From Armillaria gallica (taxonomy: Eukaryota > Basidiomycota > Agaricomycetes > Agaricales > Physalacriaceae), in NCBI GenBank assembly GCA_037576215.1, contig JBANDB010000005.1, positions 5,208,001-5,272,000 of the forward strand: a DNA stretch of 64,000 nucleotides. Reading direction: 5' to 3'. The translations under genes and the position numbers were made by a program. Below, in pieces: positions 10,757 through 22,507 of this stretch. The first letter of the stretch is position 1. Every line of letters begins with the position of its first letter. The notes below the pieces were generated by a model. That model made no database searches, was not told the origin of the DNA, and saw only the letters and a list, made by a program, of their open reading frames with translations.

Positions 10757-12305
10757 CCTCGTCGAACTTGAAAAGGTTGATAAAATACGAAGCGACTGGT
10801 TGTCCGTCCGCTTGCTCTAAGGAAGCTTCCAGAGTCCAGACCTTCCAGAACGGCTTTGTTGACGTAAAACTTCAAAGTCTGGACATTCACGTGACCATGC
10901 GACGCGTTTGTGGCGTGCCTAGCCTTTCAATACTCATGGAACCCGTACCTGCATGTAAATGGCACGCGGTCACCAAATAAATGACCGACATAGGCAGGGG
11001 GCAGCTAGAGCTTTATTTTGGCACGCGATACTGGCGAGAGTGAGGGGGTAGGTTCCCCCACCTCTTCCCAGACTCGGAATTTTAAAGTCGTAGAACAAAA
11101 GTATGTCAGAATCGCGGGGCCGTTCTCAAACGAAGTGTGTGGCAAATTTGGTTTACATCTTTGGCAAACGTTACATGGGGACTAACTACGAAATACACTA
11201 GCTTATGCACTACGAAATCCCGTGGAAATAAGCAAACACGTAAGTAAATCTGTACGAGAACCAAACGGCGACTAACTGTCTGCCATGAGAAGCTCGAATA
11301 CCTCACAAAGTACACGTTGATTTTCCATAGCCTTTCTGAAGCTCTTCGGCTCTTTTCGTACAACATGGCTGACCATGCCATCCAAGGGGTCTCAAAAATT
11401 TTGTGGAAGGATATCCTGTCCTAAAATGAAAGATACGTGTAAGAGAAGTCTAGGAGTACAAATTTTAATGCATAACTCTCACCCGTTACAGAGATATGGA
11501 CTGTTTTATTACAAAAAATTCGCCTGATTTTTGACTATTGTACCAGGTGTTTTACCGCATTTTGAGCACTTCTTGAAAAACATTTTTGAAAAATCCGACC
11601 GACCGTGTGACAGAAATACTATAAAAGGCGCGTCACGCACCATATTGGGCGATCACATGACGTTTCCCACGGGGGTACCCTGTATCACGGAATGAAATCC
11701 CGGAGACCCCTTGATGCCATCCAAACTCGGAGCTCTCAAAAGATTTTGGAGAAAGTTATAGGACTTATTCGACATGATGAGTCCATACACTTGAAGGTTA
11801 TCTTGGGAGATTTGTTGAATGTATGCTAAAAACAGGGAGGAAATTGAAAAGCAGCTCCGGGAGAAAAGCAAACCGAGGCCGTGACAATCGTAGCAAACGG
11901 TAAGGAATAGCTGAAATAGTGCGAGTTGAAATAATTTAAATTCATATCACTAAATACACTACGACAGAAATTTAGCTACAGCGGGTGGCGTCCGGGGTCC
12001 CTCGATCCAGCTGATTTTGAGAAATAAAAACTGGTGTCAGTCTTCCGGAAAAAACCAGCATGGTATAGCGAAGTAAAGTTCTCGCTGCCTCTTGGATAAA
12101 GAAATCATAATTCTATGGCGCATAGTATTATATACATTAGACGTGGATGCATTAATGGTTGAACGAGTGGTGTAAAGGGAATGTTAGACATAAAAAGACA
12201 GCTGAGAAAGGGCTCGGAAACTACAGAAACTAGGTACCAGACTTATTTACATACTTACCAGAGCCCGTGTTCACGTAAAAGAGGCATAAGAAACATAACG
12301 ACGTC
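10757..12305. other. Intergenic, about 1.5 kb, no gene recognised
   Basis: Several 60-90-codon frames exist on both strands, but none has recognisable domains, good splice partners or matching frames across introns. It is AT-richer than the flanking exons. The 5' region of the gene on - ending at 9428 and the 3' untranslated region of the gene starting at 14045 should fall here. Confidence 0.4.
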
Positions 12306-14045
12306 TTAGAACTTCTTCGATCTCTTGAGACGGAAAGGTGGGAGAAGAGAGGTCGACGAGGAGTCAGGTGGGGCCTCAAAATCAGGCGACCTCATCCTCT
12401 TCTTCCCCTTGGCATCACCGCTGTTAGGGACCTTCGCTAGGGCGCGGTGCAGGCTCTTCGTGAGACCACGAACAATCCGACCTGCAGTACTCCGCGTGCT
12501 CCTCCTCGATGAGGGCAGCGAGGAAGTGGACGCCTCTGGCTGGCTTTGCGAAGGAGACAGCGGCAACGGCGCGAACGAGTGGGTTTGGTATGGGTGGACA
12601 GACCTCGTGCAGCAGTGCTCGTACTGGAGGTGGGGCAAGTGACTCGGGTTCTCACACCCGTAGAACTGCTGGGTAGCGGAGTTCGTAGGGAGGATGTACG
12701 AGTCCTGGACAGTGTAGGGATGCTCTTCCGGCTCCGGGTGAGTGAACAGATCCACTCGGACGTCGGGATTGAAGACGTCATCGAGCAGAACCGGGTTGTT
12801 CCTGCCAGATTCGCGAGGGTGCCGTTTCTGGTACCGCATTACGGCGAGCAACTCGTCTGTGCGCGAGACGGATTCTGAATCAGATGACTCCCGGCTACTG
12901 TCAGCCCCGCCGAGCACGGATTCCATAAGATCCGGAGCACGTCGATCCCGATAAGTTTGGTCGGCCGTAAACTCATCATCGAAAATAAGAGCTTTGCGGT
13001 TAGGCGAAAGATATTCGTCCTCATCTTCCTCGTCCGAATCAGCCGACATGTCCAAGAACGACTTCAAAGGAGAGTCGGGGCGAGGATCAAAGTTCAGGGC
13101 TCGAGTAACAACAAGGTCGCGCATCTCTGCCAAACTTTGGTCATCTTCGTCATCGGCGTCCCAGCTTGAGGCATCACCATTGTCGGATACCGGACTGTCG
13201 ACGTACGCGTAAGAGGGAGCGGCCACGGAAGGAGATTTTGCAGGACTGGCGAAATCATCCAAGTATTCATCGTCAGACTCTTCGTCGTCGAACTCAGCAT
13301 GAGCGGTGGGGTTCGTAGGACGAGGCGGCTTCAGAGATGGAAGGTACACAGGAGCCTCGTCTTCGTCGTCATCCGAGGGAACAGGCGTTGAAGGGCGTTC
13401 GGTGATGTCCACTGGGTTCAGAAGAGACGCTATCTTGTGAGCGGGGTCGATGGGGTAGAACGTTTGCGAGTGGCGATCGAAGCTTGGCACGACCCCACGC
13501 GCGTCGGCGGAGCTGAAGACGCGTTCTGGCGACGGTGGCACTTCGTCTTCGGGGATGGGCGACACAGAGAGTAAGCGTGAAGGTGGAGAGTGATCCTCAC
13601 CCGTTGAATCGTGCTCGATGATGGTGATCGTCGTTGTGGCATCAGGAGGGCTCCAGAAGTCAGTACCACGACCCAATTTTCTGCTATCGAGATTCGAGTA
13701 GGTGTGGAGCGTCTCAACAGGTCGTTGCGGTCGTCGAAGAACCTTGCCACTGGGCAGAATCGACGCGTCACTGGGTCCAGTAGATGCAGGTCCGTTGAGA
13801 GGTCTGTCACCAACTGTGAGCCTCATGAAATTCAAAGCAGAATAGACTCACGCAGTGACTGCAACTCGCACAGCGATTGGACTGTCAAACTTGAGCGAAC
13901 TACTTGCCGAGCTGGTAGAGTCGAATTGGAACGTCGTCTCGATGGCATTGCTTCGTCGGCGGGTAGTTGCAGCGGGCCTGGCCGAGCTGTGGGGAACGGA
14001 CATGTTCCAGACCCTGGGGAAGAGGGAGAGACTTGAGGAATCCAT
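12306..14045 (-). CDS. Hypothetical acidic, disordered protein
   Basis: Two exons (14045-13852 and 13803-12306) join across a 48-nt GTGAGT...CAG intron to 1692 nt, 563 aa, with exact frame. The ATG at 14045 (MDSSSLSLFPRVWN) is preferred because the inner frame alone starts only at weaker codons. The protein is rich in Ser, Asp, Glu and Pro, with repeated acidic patches such as DDEDEAPVYLP and DADDEDDQSLAE. It ends in a basic tail (RLKRSKKF) that could be a nuclear targeting signal. No domain is recognised. Composition suggests a nuclear scaffold or regulatory protein, but that is inference. Confidence 0.65.
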
Positions 14046-14880
14046 GTCGCTGAAGGAAGGGTATAGGGAAGTCTGCGTTCAACACAGGCTGAGGGGGATG
14101 AAAACAGATAGAGACGGGAAGGTGCATCTTTTAAATGGCTGTGGTCATATCCGACGTGGCGGACAACAGAATTTGGGTGGCAGTAGCGTTTTTTGGGTTA
14201 TGGTGCACGAACAATGCCCTGGTATCATGCTTAGACCAGCCACCCGATTTGGACCCTTGACTGGTCAAAAGAAGAAGTCAAAAGCAAAAGAATATATTTT
14301 ACGTGAAATACTAACCGCGATGGCCTGCGTAACTGTATCCGTGACCAAGGTATCGTGGGACAAAAGGCCGGAACCAAGCTTGAGGCGGCCATAGGCAAAG
14401 ACAATCCACCATTCGATCTTCGGGGCCCATATGGAAAGGAAGCTATGTTTTGCCACTCCGGTCAGCAAAGACCATTCGTTTAAGGAAGGGATAACGTACC
14501 GCCGCAGGATGGTGGTCTCAGTACCAAGTTGGTAACAAGGTTAGATATGAAGATAAATGATGGAGGCAACACTGGAAACACTCAGTGCCTAGGACTTGAA
14601 GCTTGAGCCTTGAGCCTTGATGCACCCTGGAAGGATACGACGCTACGGCAACGAGTTCGACAAAAAAAAATCTGTGGCGCTCCCTCCTAGCTCGACGTTG
14701 GCTCGACGGGGTTCAAAATTCACGCAGGGACTATTTATAAGTGTCATTAGCGCAATATGGTTCGCGATGATTTCCACATTGCAAAAAACTTCTACAGACC
14801 GGAAGAGCAACAGTACTTTTACAGATAGGGTTACGGCGGCAAAGCAACGAAGGAGGGAACGGCGGACGAAGCGCAGAGGC
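14046..14880. other. Intergenic between two genes on the minus strand
   Basis: About 0.8 kb separates the start of the acidic protein gene from the stop of CFIm25. An open frame on + (13855-14394) overlaps the neighbouring exon and has no recognisable content, so I treat it as a shadow. Confidence 0.4.
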
Positions 14881-15693
14881 TCATTGGTAGATGAAATTGT
14901 ACCGCGATAGCAGATGCGGGATGGCGCTAAGCTGGGGACCGTACCTGTCCGAAGAATGAGACCCGTTATATGCACTCCGATAGAACACTCACCTAGCAGC
15001 GTTGTCGTACAGTTCAAAGAGGGGAATAGCGAGGAGTTTCATGTTCTTTGGGACGGCTAGCACCTCTGTAAGGAACATTGTTCAGTAAAAGGAAGTTGAG
15101 CAATGGAAGACCAAACGTACTGCGTTCAGGCATCTGAACGAGGAAAAGTTTCTTGCACTCCTTAGGCTTCGTTATATGCGCCGGAATAAACGGATACTGG
15201 CACAAAATGAGCAACACTTGGGAGGAAAGCTGGAGGTGGCGCACCATGAATGTTTCAAAATTGGGTCTCCACCACTGCGCTAGACAGTCGCCTATCTCCC
15301 ACTCATTGTCAATTCCGTGGGACGCGTTGAACTGCAGAGAATCAGTCGGTGGCGCAAGGCGGTCGTCGAGGCGCCTCTTTAATCCTTCGCTTTCATCTTC
15401 GCCGGGTTTGAGGTAGTCTCCTGGTCTGGTGGCGCGTCAGGGTACGTCAAACGCACGAGAAGAGTCGCCCACAGTTTGAAGAACGCATTGGCGATCTGCA
15501 GCATGAGTATATGCGGGTGGCCGTGGTCGTGGACGACGAGGATGCCTTCGACAGTCCTGCGCATCCCAAAATCTTCATAATTGTTCTGTAGTCGCTGTAA
15601 GCGCGCAGAGACAGACGGATCCTCCTCTGGCTGGGCCTCCTTGGTGCTGAAAGTAAAGTTGGACAGCGGATAGAGGTTGATAGTTGTCGACAT
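14881..15693 (-). CDS. Cleavage factor Im 25 kDa subunit (CPSF5/NUDT21 family)
   Basis: Five exons (15693-15473, 15425-15245, 15196-15121, 15065-14993, 14944-14881) join to 615 nt, 204 aa, with all phases consistent and introns of 47-55 nt. Hallmark stretches of the family are present: TINLYPLSNFTF at the N-terminus, GMRRTVEGILVVHDHGHPHI, FFKLPGDYLKPGEDESEG, PFIPAHITKPKECKKLFLVQ and ELYDNAARYGPQLSAIP. In the known complex a dimer binds UGUA in nascent RNA and guides poly(A) site choice in the nucleus. The Nudix fold in this family lacks the hydrolase glutamates, and the same holds here (GLKRRLDDRL in the Nudix box position). The length is near the metazoan 227 aa. The start at 15693 has the family N-terminus right behind it. 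Confidence 0.93.
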
Positions 15694-16604
15694 CGTGAAC
15701 GGCAATGAGTAGAGACGTGACAGTGTGACATGGCGCCAGTATTTTGGCCCTCATTTTGGCATTGCCTATTTCGGCTGTCGGTATTTCAGACCGTTCTAAC
15801 TTAACCGCCAACAAAATTCTAAGCGAGAGAAGGATAAGCTCTGATGTAGCAATACTGATGCTGGAATAGACGAACGTGCTCTTTCAAACGTTCAATGGCA
15901 GCATAGCAACACCGAACTGATAGGCTTTCACCATATTCCGAGGATCAAAGTCGCACTTACAAGCTTACCTTCCAGCTTGTCGTTTTCCAGCTCTCATAGC
16001 ACTCGACATTGAAGACAGGAAACGGCGTAGTTTTCGGTATTGTTCTGCAACTCTGTCTGTGTCGCTTTCTGCGCATGAAAATCTCTTCCATGTGTACTAT
16101 GATCACAACTTCAGGTACCGTGACGTTCCCACCGTCTTCCTACTTCCCTTTCATCAATCCTGACCGCGACATCCAAGACTCACCATGAACTCGTAAAGGT
16201 GGCACGTTTGTCGTATACCGTGCTTCCCTTTTCTCGACCCTTCGTTCCGCAAAGAACCTGCCTTTACGGAAGTTGAAGACTAGCCTGAATCATCGACCAC
16301 CGTCTAAAGACAACTTGGTACAATTCCGAGCAAATTCAGAGATGGGGTCTGCATCCAATCTATTTCAAGGCTGGTACATCCGTCGATATTATCGAGACAG
16401 AATTCATGCGAGTTTGAGCCGACGTTTCGATTATCGCTCCTTTACTAGTACGCACTGGTGTTTTACTTAGACCGCGAGTTCAGCGCCATCAGCGAAGGCG
16501 CGTCTGACTGTGTTCGAACTTCGTGGATTCTGTTCTACCTTTGTAAGGCTAGACACCCTGGGGTGGCCTGATCCTCCTGCCTCTTCCCTTCATTCACTGT
16601 CCTC
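15694..16604. other. Divergent promoter region
   Basis: About 0.9 kb separates the starts of CFIm25 (-) and the hypothetical gene on +. It likely holds both promoters. A 65-codon frame at 16273-16470 could be an upstream ORF but has no other support. Confidence 0.45.
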
Positions 16605-18146
16605 ATGGCGTATACATACATCCCTCTCATGATGGATCACCGTCACGGTTTTCCTCTATGGTTCCCTGACCCGGATCTCAGCCTTCCTGACTGTTATCGA
16701 GCCAAAGGAATACGAGTGGGTGACCTTGAATACATCACTGCGCGCGGAGGGTTCGCCTACCTTTTCAATGTCTACGCATCGGCTGATGATCCCATCAACG
16801 AGGGCCGCGTGCCCCCTATCTTCGAACCTTTGGAAGTTTCTGATCCTCCCGCTCGAGAACGAGAACTATATCCAAAGCACTATACGTTGGCTACGCCTGG
16901 CGTACATCGAACTCCCATTGGAGTGGAAACGTCCACTGAAGGTGCGTGAGTATTCTCCGCGTCACATATACCTGCCAGTGTACTAATTGTATCATTACTG
17001 ATAGTCTTACCTCTGGAGGTGTTGGTCTCACATTTGCTTGCTCTTCTACTCAAGGAGCCGGTCTAGTCCTCCCAGACGGCGCCACGCGCTACGATGCCAA
17101 CAACCCTGCTCAACTTTACAAGTACGCAAAGAAGTATGCCCAATATTGGTACCAGTATTTCAATGGCGAGGAGGGCAGGGAGATGCGTAATGGCTCCCTA
17201 TACCTCGTCACAGGATGCGACAAATGTCATTCATGGGAAGCGGCATGCTTTCATCCTCCTAGGCATAGCTCTGTGTTCCCCACTGATGGAGTGGCCGAGG
17301 TTGGAGGAGCGTTCTCCCATAGTTGGGAAGTTCAAACAGGACCTTCTTATCGTATTCACCGGCGGGACACGACGGATCCTAATCAAGCAAATTTTCTCCG
17401 TGGATATACGATATCTGTGCGAGAGAAACCGACGGTTCACGAGCAACTGCTCGCAAAGAAGCCAACTGACACTGATCAGTGGTAGCAAGGCGAAAGGTCC
17501 TCTGATCGTTTCTCCGGTCCCATATGGCGTCGAGAGTCCGTTTCGCCATGGCATCCCAGTAGGAGATATGGATATGCACGGAGTGAGTGAAGGGGTAATG
17601 TCATATCATCCTTCGTTTTCTGGCGACGCTTGACAGTTTTCCTTTTTGGCAGAACGATAGCGAGGATCATGCTGACTTCTCTGATGGTTACGACTCCGAG
17701 GACCCCGAAGACGTAGAGGGATCCTCGCAGGTAGAGATCTTTGCCATCGGACATGGTCACAATGCCTACAATCCTTCCGCCAAGATAAATGCGTATATAC
17801 TCCAAAATGTGATCAGTTCGGTTGCCTTCATTCTTGTCTGACTGATATCATTGGTGTCTTAGATTTCAACCGCAGATGTTGCTATCACTCACGATGAGCA
17901 TTGGATGAAATTCATGCACTATGGACATCCCGATGGTGTAGAATCAGTATGTTCAGTGTTATTCGCAACCTAGGAGAAGACAATTGAATTTTCCCCCCCA
18001 AGGACACTGACTTTCTACTTGGCCAGGATTTTGTAAGTCGCTTCATTGAGAAGGCTGACATTTCGGTCTCAGAGGGTAAGACTTCCGATCTTTCTTTCAC
18101 AGCTCTGACGTTCAGAAATAGGTTGTGCAACACCACAGCTGATTGA
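16605..18146 (+). CDS. Hypothetical protein, expanded Agaricomycete family
   Basis: The start at 16605 (MAYTYIPLMMDHRHGFPLW) is followed by an intron at 16946-17004. Exon 2 carries STQGAGLVLPDGATRYD and GSLYLVTGCDKCHSWEAACF, hallmarks I associate with a large uncharacterised mushroom family. Downstream exons 17653-17808, 17863-17946 and 18003-18146 join in frame and carry DVAITHDEHWMKFM near the C-terminus. Between about 17419 and 17490 the frame changes. An intron ending at TAGCAAG (about 17492), or a one-base indel, would be needed to reach KGPLIVSPVPYG. The function is unknown; no signal peptide or membrane segment was seen. Confidence 0.6.
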
Positions 18147-19062
18147 GAAGTGACTCGCCGGATGTATCTACAAGTATCATTCATTGATTCAATTTTCTAA
18201 GAAAGAGATTCGAGAGTGGTATTTCGATTATGTTGCATGCTAGTCGTTGCAAAGGCAGAAAAGATGGGGCGAATGATTCCTATTTTTTCAAGTTTCACAA
18301 TTTATCGTATTGAGAAAATTCTACGAAAAACCAGAAATCTTTTCAGTATTTTTTGAATAAAAGAACGCTGAAAAAGCTTTAGACCTTTTCTACATTGATT
18401 TTTGTCCAGCGATAGGATGCGCAATATTTCGAATCTATTTGCAATTTGCGCAATTTGTCATACCATATTTGTCCCAAACAGGACAAGTTGCTATCATCTC
18501 TTATCATCTCACTTCCAGTCATAAAATCTGAGTCGGAGAATATCCCATGGTATATTCCCCAAAAATTCGGCTAGGAAGAGAATGTTTTGGTCGTTACTCA
18601 CCTAGAATGGAGCAAAATACAGAATGACATCATAATCGATTGGCAACCAGAGGACCCCCTTTTTGGTTATTCCCGCCATCTCACTCCTCGCAGAGATAAC
18701 CTTATCTATCACCACGATCTTCTAGGAATGAGCCCGGTGCGTCTCCGGGTATCTTGTATACAGGTACTGCCAATTTCTCGCCTTTCGAACGTGCTCACCG
18801 ACGCCTTCTCGCAGAGCTCCATTTACCTTCTCTAGCCAACTACTGCCGAGTTTTACGTTCATTTCTATCATCTGCCGGCCAACGTGCGCGTGCGCAAGTC
18901 TCCAGGTCATAATGTCGCTTAATGGCGAGTCGCCTCTTTCACGCGCAGGGTGAGGGTAATAGAAGCTGCTCACAAGACCACAACTAACGTTTTGTTCTTT
19001 TTCTTAATATATAAAGGTTACTGCCGGGTCCCTCCTCTGTACCTTCAGTTGCTCACACACAA
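18147..19062. other. Intergenic, no gene recognised
   Basis: About 0.9 kb, AT-rich (18250-18500). It presumably holds the promoter of the transporter gene starting at 19063; an AT-rich motif, aatatataaagg, lies at about 19006-19017, some 50 bp before the start. Confidence 0.4.
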
Positions 19063-22000
19063 ATGTCCATTCGAGCGAAAACGGTTCAGCTTTCGGGTAA
19101 CGAAGAGGAAGTTGACTTAACCTACACCCCATCTCCTCCGGCGTCGCCCACTGAGACAACTGCTCTTCTACCCACCGCTGCACAGTCTCTGCGTCATTCA
19201 ATCCCAAAAGCACCTAGTGGCCCACCCCAAGGAAAATCCCGTGTCCTTGTTTACATGCTTGAAACTGCACGGACGTCCCTCAAAAGTATCCCCGCCGTCA
19301 TTCTAGGGAGCCTTCTAAACATCCTCGACGGTGTCTCGTGTCCGTATTTTTTTCGTGTACAACTTCTACACCCGCTCATCGCAATATCTAGATGGAATGA
19401 TTATATTTCCAGCTTCAGGCGTCTTTGACGACTACCAGATGGCGCCTGTAGGCGTATCCATGTTTTTCCTTTCGACACTAACCGCTCAATTAACCTATAC
19501 ACTTGGCGCAAGTCAGTTCCCAGGCGCCAACGGCAGCATGATGATTGAAGTGGTCGTAAGTCGCCTTCGCCCCGTTTCTTTTGCTCCATTGACGATGGTA
19601 CCATCAAGCCCTTCTTTCACATGATCGCGCTGTCAATTTCGGCAGATCTCGAATCACCCACAGAAATATTAGCAACAACGCTAGTGTCCTATGCGCTGAG
19701 CTCCGTATTGACAGGCATCGCGTTTTTTCTACTTGGATATCTGAAACTAGGTACCCTTATTGGTTTTTTTCCGAGACATATTCTCGTTGGGTATGTTTCG
19801 TAACTACCTAAAGATCCCACCGTTCCCATACTGATCTCATGTTCAGGTGTATTGGAGGCGTTGGTGCCTTTCTAGTCGAAACAGGGTGCGTTTTTACGCG
19901 CTTCTACGGATAGAATTGCGTGCGATCATCTCATCTAGGCTCGAAGTTTCTCTTTCCCTGACATCCACCTCAACGTCCACTCCGCTTCCTCATATGTTCA
20001 CTTCTCTCCATAATATCATCTTATGGGGAGTACCTCTGTTTCTCGCCGTTTTCTTGCGAGTGGGGATGTGGCTTTATGGGAAACTTCACAAAGGTGGTGA
20101 CGGAGAAGCCACCTCGGGCATCTTTGTCGGTTGTGAGTACCGCATCGTCAGATGACTGGCCGGGCATTGACCTAACGACACTCTTGTGACCAGATTTTAT
20201 TGCGATCCCCGTCATCTTCTACGTGGTAGTCTTGGCTGCGGGAATACCCATGGATGTCTTGAGAAAAAACGGATGGGTCTTTGATGTACAGGGCGGCAAT
20301 GAGGCGGGATGGTACAAGTTTTATGGATATTTTGGTAGGCAATTTACGCTCAGTCTCGAGATGCTCATTCAGCTTTGCCTTAGACTTCACGCAAGTACGT
20401 TTCAAGCCGATATGGGACACTTTGCCTACGCAATTCGCGCTGTAAGCGGTATCACGCGACCAAGTGCACTTGTTTGTTTACTTTTGTGTAGCCTATTCTT
20501 CAACATCTTACATCCTCCTCTGAATGTTCCCGCGCTATGTGAGTCATTGATGACTTCCGCGAGACCACTTGCTGAACCTTAATACACAGCTATATCCCTT
20601 AACGAGGATTACATCGACACTAACAAAGAACTTGTCGCACACGGTTATTCTAACCTCTTTGCTGGGCTAATAGGAACCGTGTTCGCCTGCCCGTTTTTCT
20701 CTTTCGGAAAAACCTCGCTGATTTGTGTCCTCTTAGACCCAACTATCTCGTTTACGTCAACTATCAGTATTATGGTTTGTATGACAGCATGCGAGGTATG
20801 GGACTTTGTTATTGGGGTTCTATTCGGCATTATTGTGTGCTGTACGTTGCTTTTCTTGGTTCTCGGCGAACTCCGAGTCTGCTCAACTTAGTTGCAGGCC
20901 TTTTCTTTGTCATCCAAACATCCCGACTGAGTGGAATTCGCGCATTACACACCGGGTCAACTGCGCCGTCAACAGTGAGGAGGCCAAGTGTGCAGCGAGC
21001 CTACATCAGGGAAGTGTCTGGAAAGCAGACATGTGTTATGCGGTTAGGTGGTTTTATGCTCTTCGGAAATGTCACAGAAGTCGAAGAGGGCGTGAGGAGA
21101 GTACTAGGAGGTGCATTCGAGAAGGATCATGGGTATGGGAGCACGAGGAGCAGGGTCGAAGTCCCAGATCCCGGGATACGTTTCCTTGTGCTAGACCTTA
21201 CTCATGTGGCCGGGGTTGACATAAGCGCTATTGAGGGACTTGTAAGGGTACGAAGAATGTTGGAGAAGAGGGGTGTGTGTTTGGTGATATGTGGTGTTCG
21301 AAGGGGAGAAGGACCTGCGGGAAAGGTGCTGGATGTTTCTTTGGTGACGAAGCAGAATCAGAGGACGCGCCCGGAGCCGTAGAAGCCGGTATAGGTTCTA
21401 AGGTGATACTTTCGGGGATGCCATGGAATGTAAGTTGACTCCGATTTGTCGTCTCTTGGCATAGAATACTAACTACTTTCCTAGGGACAGAGAATGTGTA
21501 TCTGAAAGCCTGTTTCAAGGCTCAAAAGGTTGCTAGGAGTGTTCCATTTCATATGCCATTTTCTTCGTCTCAGGCTTTGCTGGACTCACAACAATGACTT
21601 AATACTTCCGGGTCGACAGGATGCCGATACTACAGACTACAGTGAAAGCTGGTTAGGGCTCAGCATGCTTGGGTCCCCAAGGATCGTGCATCTATACGAC
21701 GCAGGTTCCTGGACGATTGCAAATGGTGGGATTCATCTCGCTTACGCAGTCATACCAATGGCTAAATTCACTCATTTTTGTAGATTTCTACCTCTCGACA
21801 CCACCGAGCCATGACCAAGCGTCAATTCCTTCGCTTTCTCTTGGAGGCACTCCGCCAAGACTTCTTCAAGAGACTATGTCTGGACGAGACCATGGTCGTT
21901 TGACACCTCCGCTTGAATACCACTTGCTTTCTACTTCTCCCCAACGTGAACCTTTGCCCACACTGTCCCGTGCGCTGTCGTCGTACACAAGTCTCGACCT

Positions 22001-22507
22001 CAGCCTGCTCCCCACGTACCTTGGTCGCGTATGCTATCCCGCCGGACATGTTTTGTGGCAACAAAATGGCCCACCAGATGGGCTGTATGTCATCGAAAAA
22101 AGCATTCTACAGGTGTCGTATGTGTTTGAGTCATGGGGTTCGAATATGGGTCTGGAGAGCTCTTCCACTAGCAACAAGACCTACACCCACCCACCGCATA
22201 TTGAGGAGTCCATGGTATCGGGAACCGTTGCAGGCAAATTCTTGGCTCTGTCAAATATGCAACGAAATGTGACTGTGGTCGTGGAGAGGGATGTGGTGCT
22301 GTGGAAGCTGAGTCAGGAGGCGAATGCACGAAGAGAAGCCCATCTTTGCGAAGCAGCTCGTTGGGGCCATCTTAAAATGTAAGCTGCCCTCTCATCTCCT
22401 TGGGTTCACGATACTCATGCACGTTGCTAGCGGCAAAAATTGACTATGACATTTTGCTGACCGCATTGGCTATGAGACAGTTCTGCACATATGCCTCGCG
22501 TTGCTGA
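19063..22507 (+). pseudogene. SulP-STAS-cNMP transporter (VSB1/YGR125W-like), probably decaying
   Basis: The first nine exons (19063-19339, 19392-19555, 19609-19790, 19847-19885, 19939-20132, 20194-20334, 20384-20441, 20492-20538, 20590-20680) join with consistent phases. They give a SulP membrane domain with GVSYGMIIFPASGVF, GANGSMMIEVVPFF and FFNILHPPLNVPAL. Then VPNYLVYVN (from 20737) runs almost directly, in another frame, into SIMVCMTACEVWDFVIG (20766), so about 80 residues of membrane helices expected in the family seem missing. A STAS domain (about 20900-21300; LDLTHVAGVDISAIEG) and a cyclic-nucleotide-binding-like domain (22010-22310; YPAGHVLWQQNGPPDGLY) follow. Near 22318 a one-base shift separates VVLWKLSQE from the family C-terminus [19 protein letters not shown]. 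Yeast relatives import basic amino acids into the vacuole. Sequencing error could explain the single-base shift but not the internal loss. Confidence 0.7.

Noticed and set aside
12325..12878. Frames on + of 105-110 codons
   Set aside because: They are antisense to the 563-aa acidic protein and reflect its codon composition.
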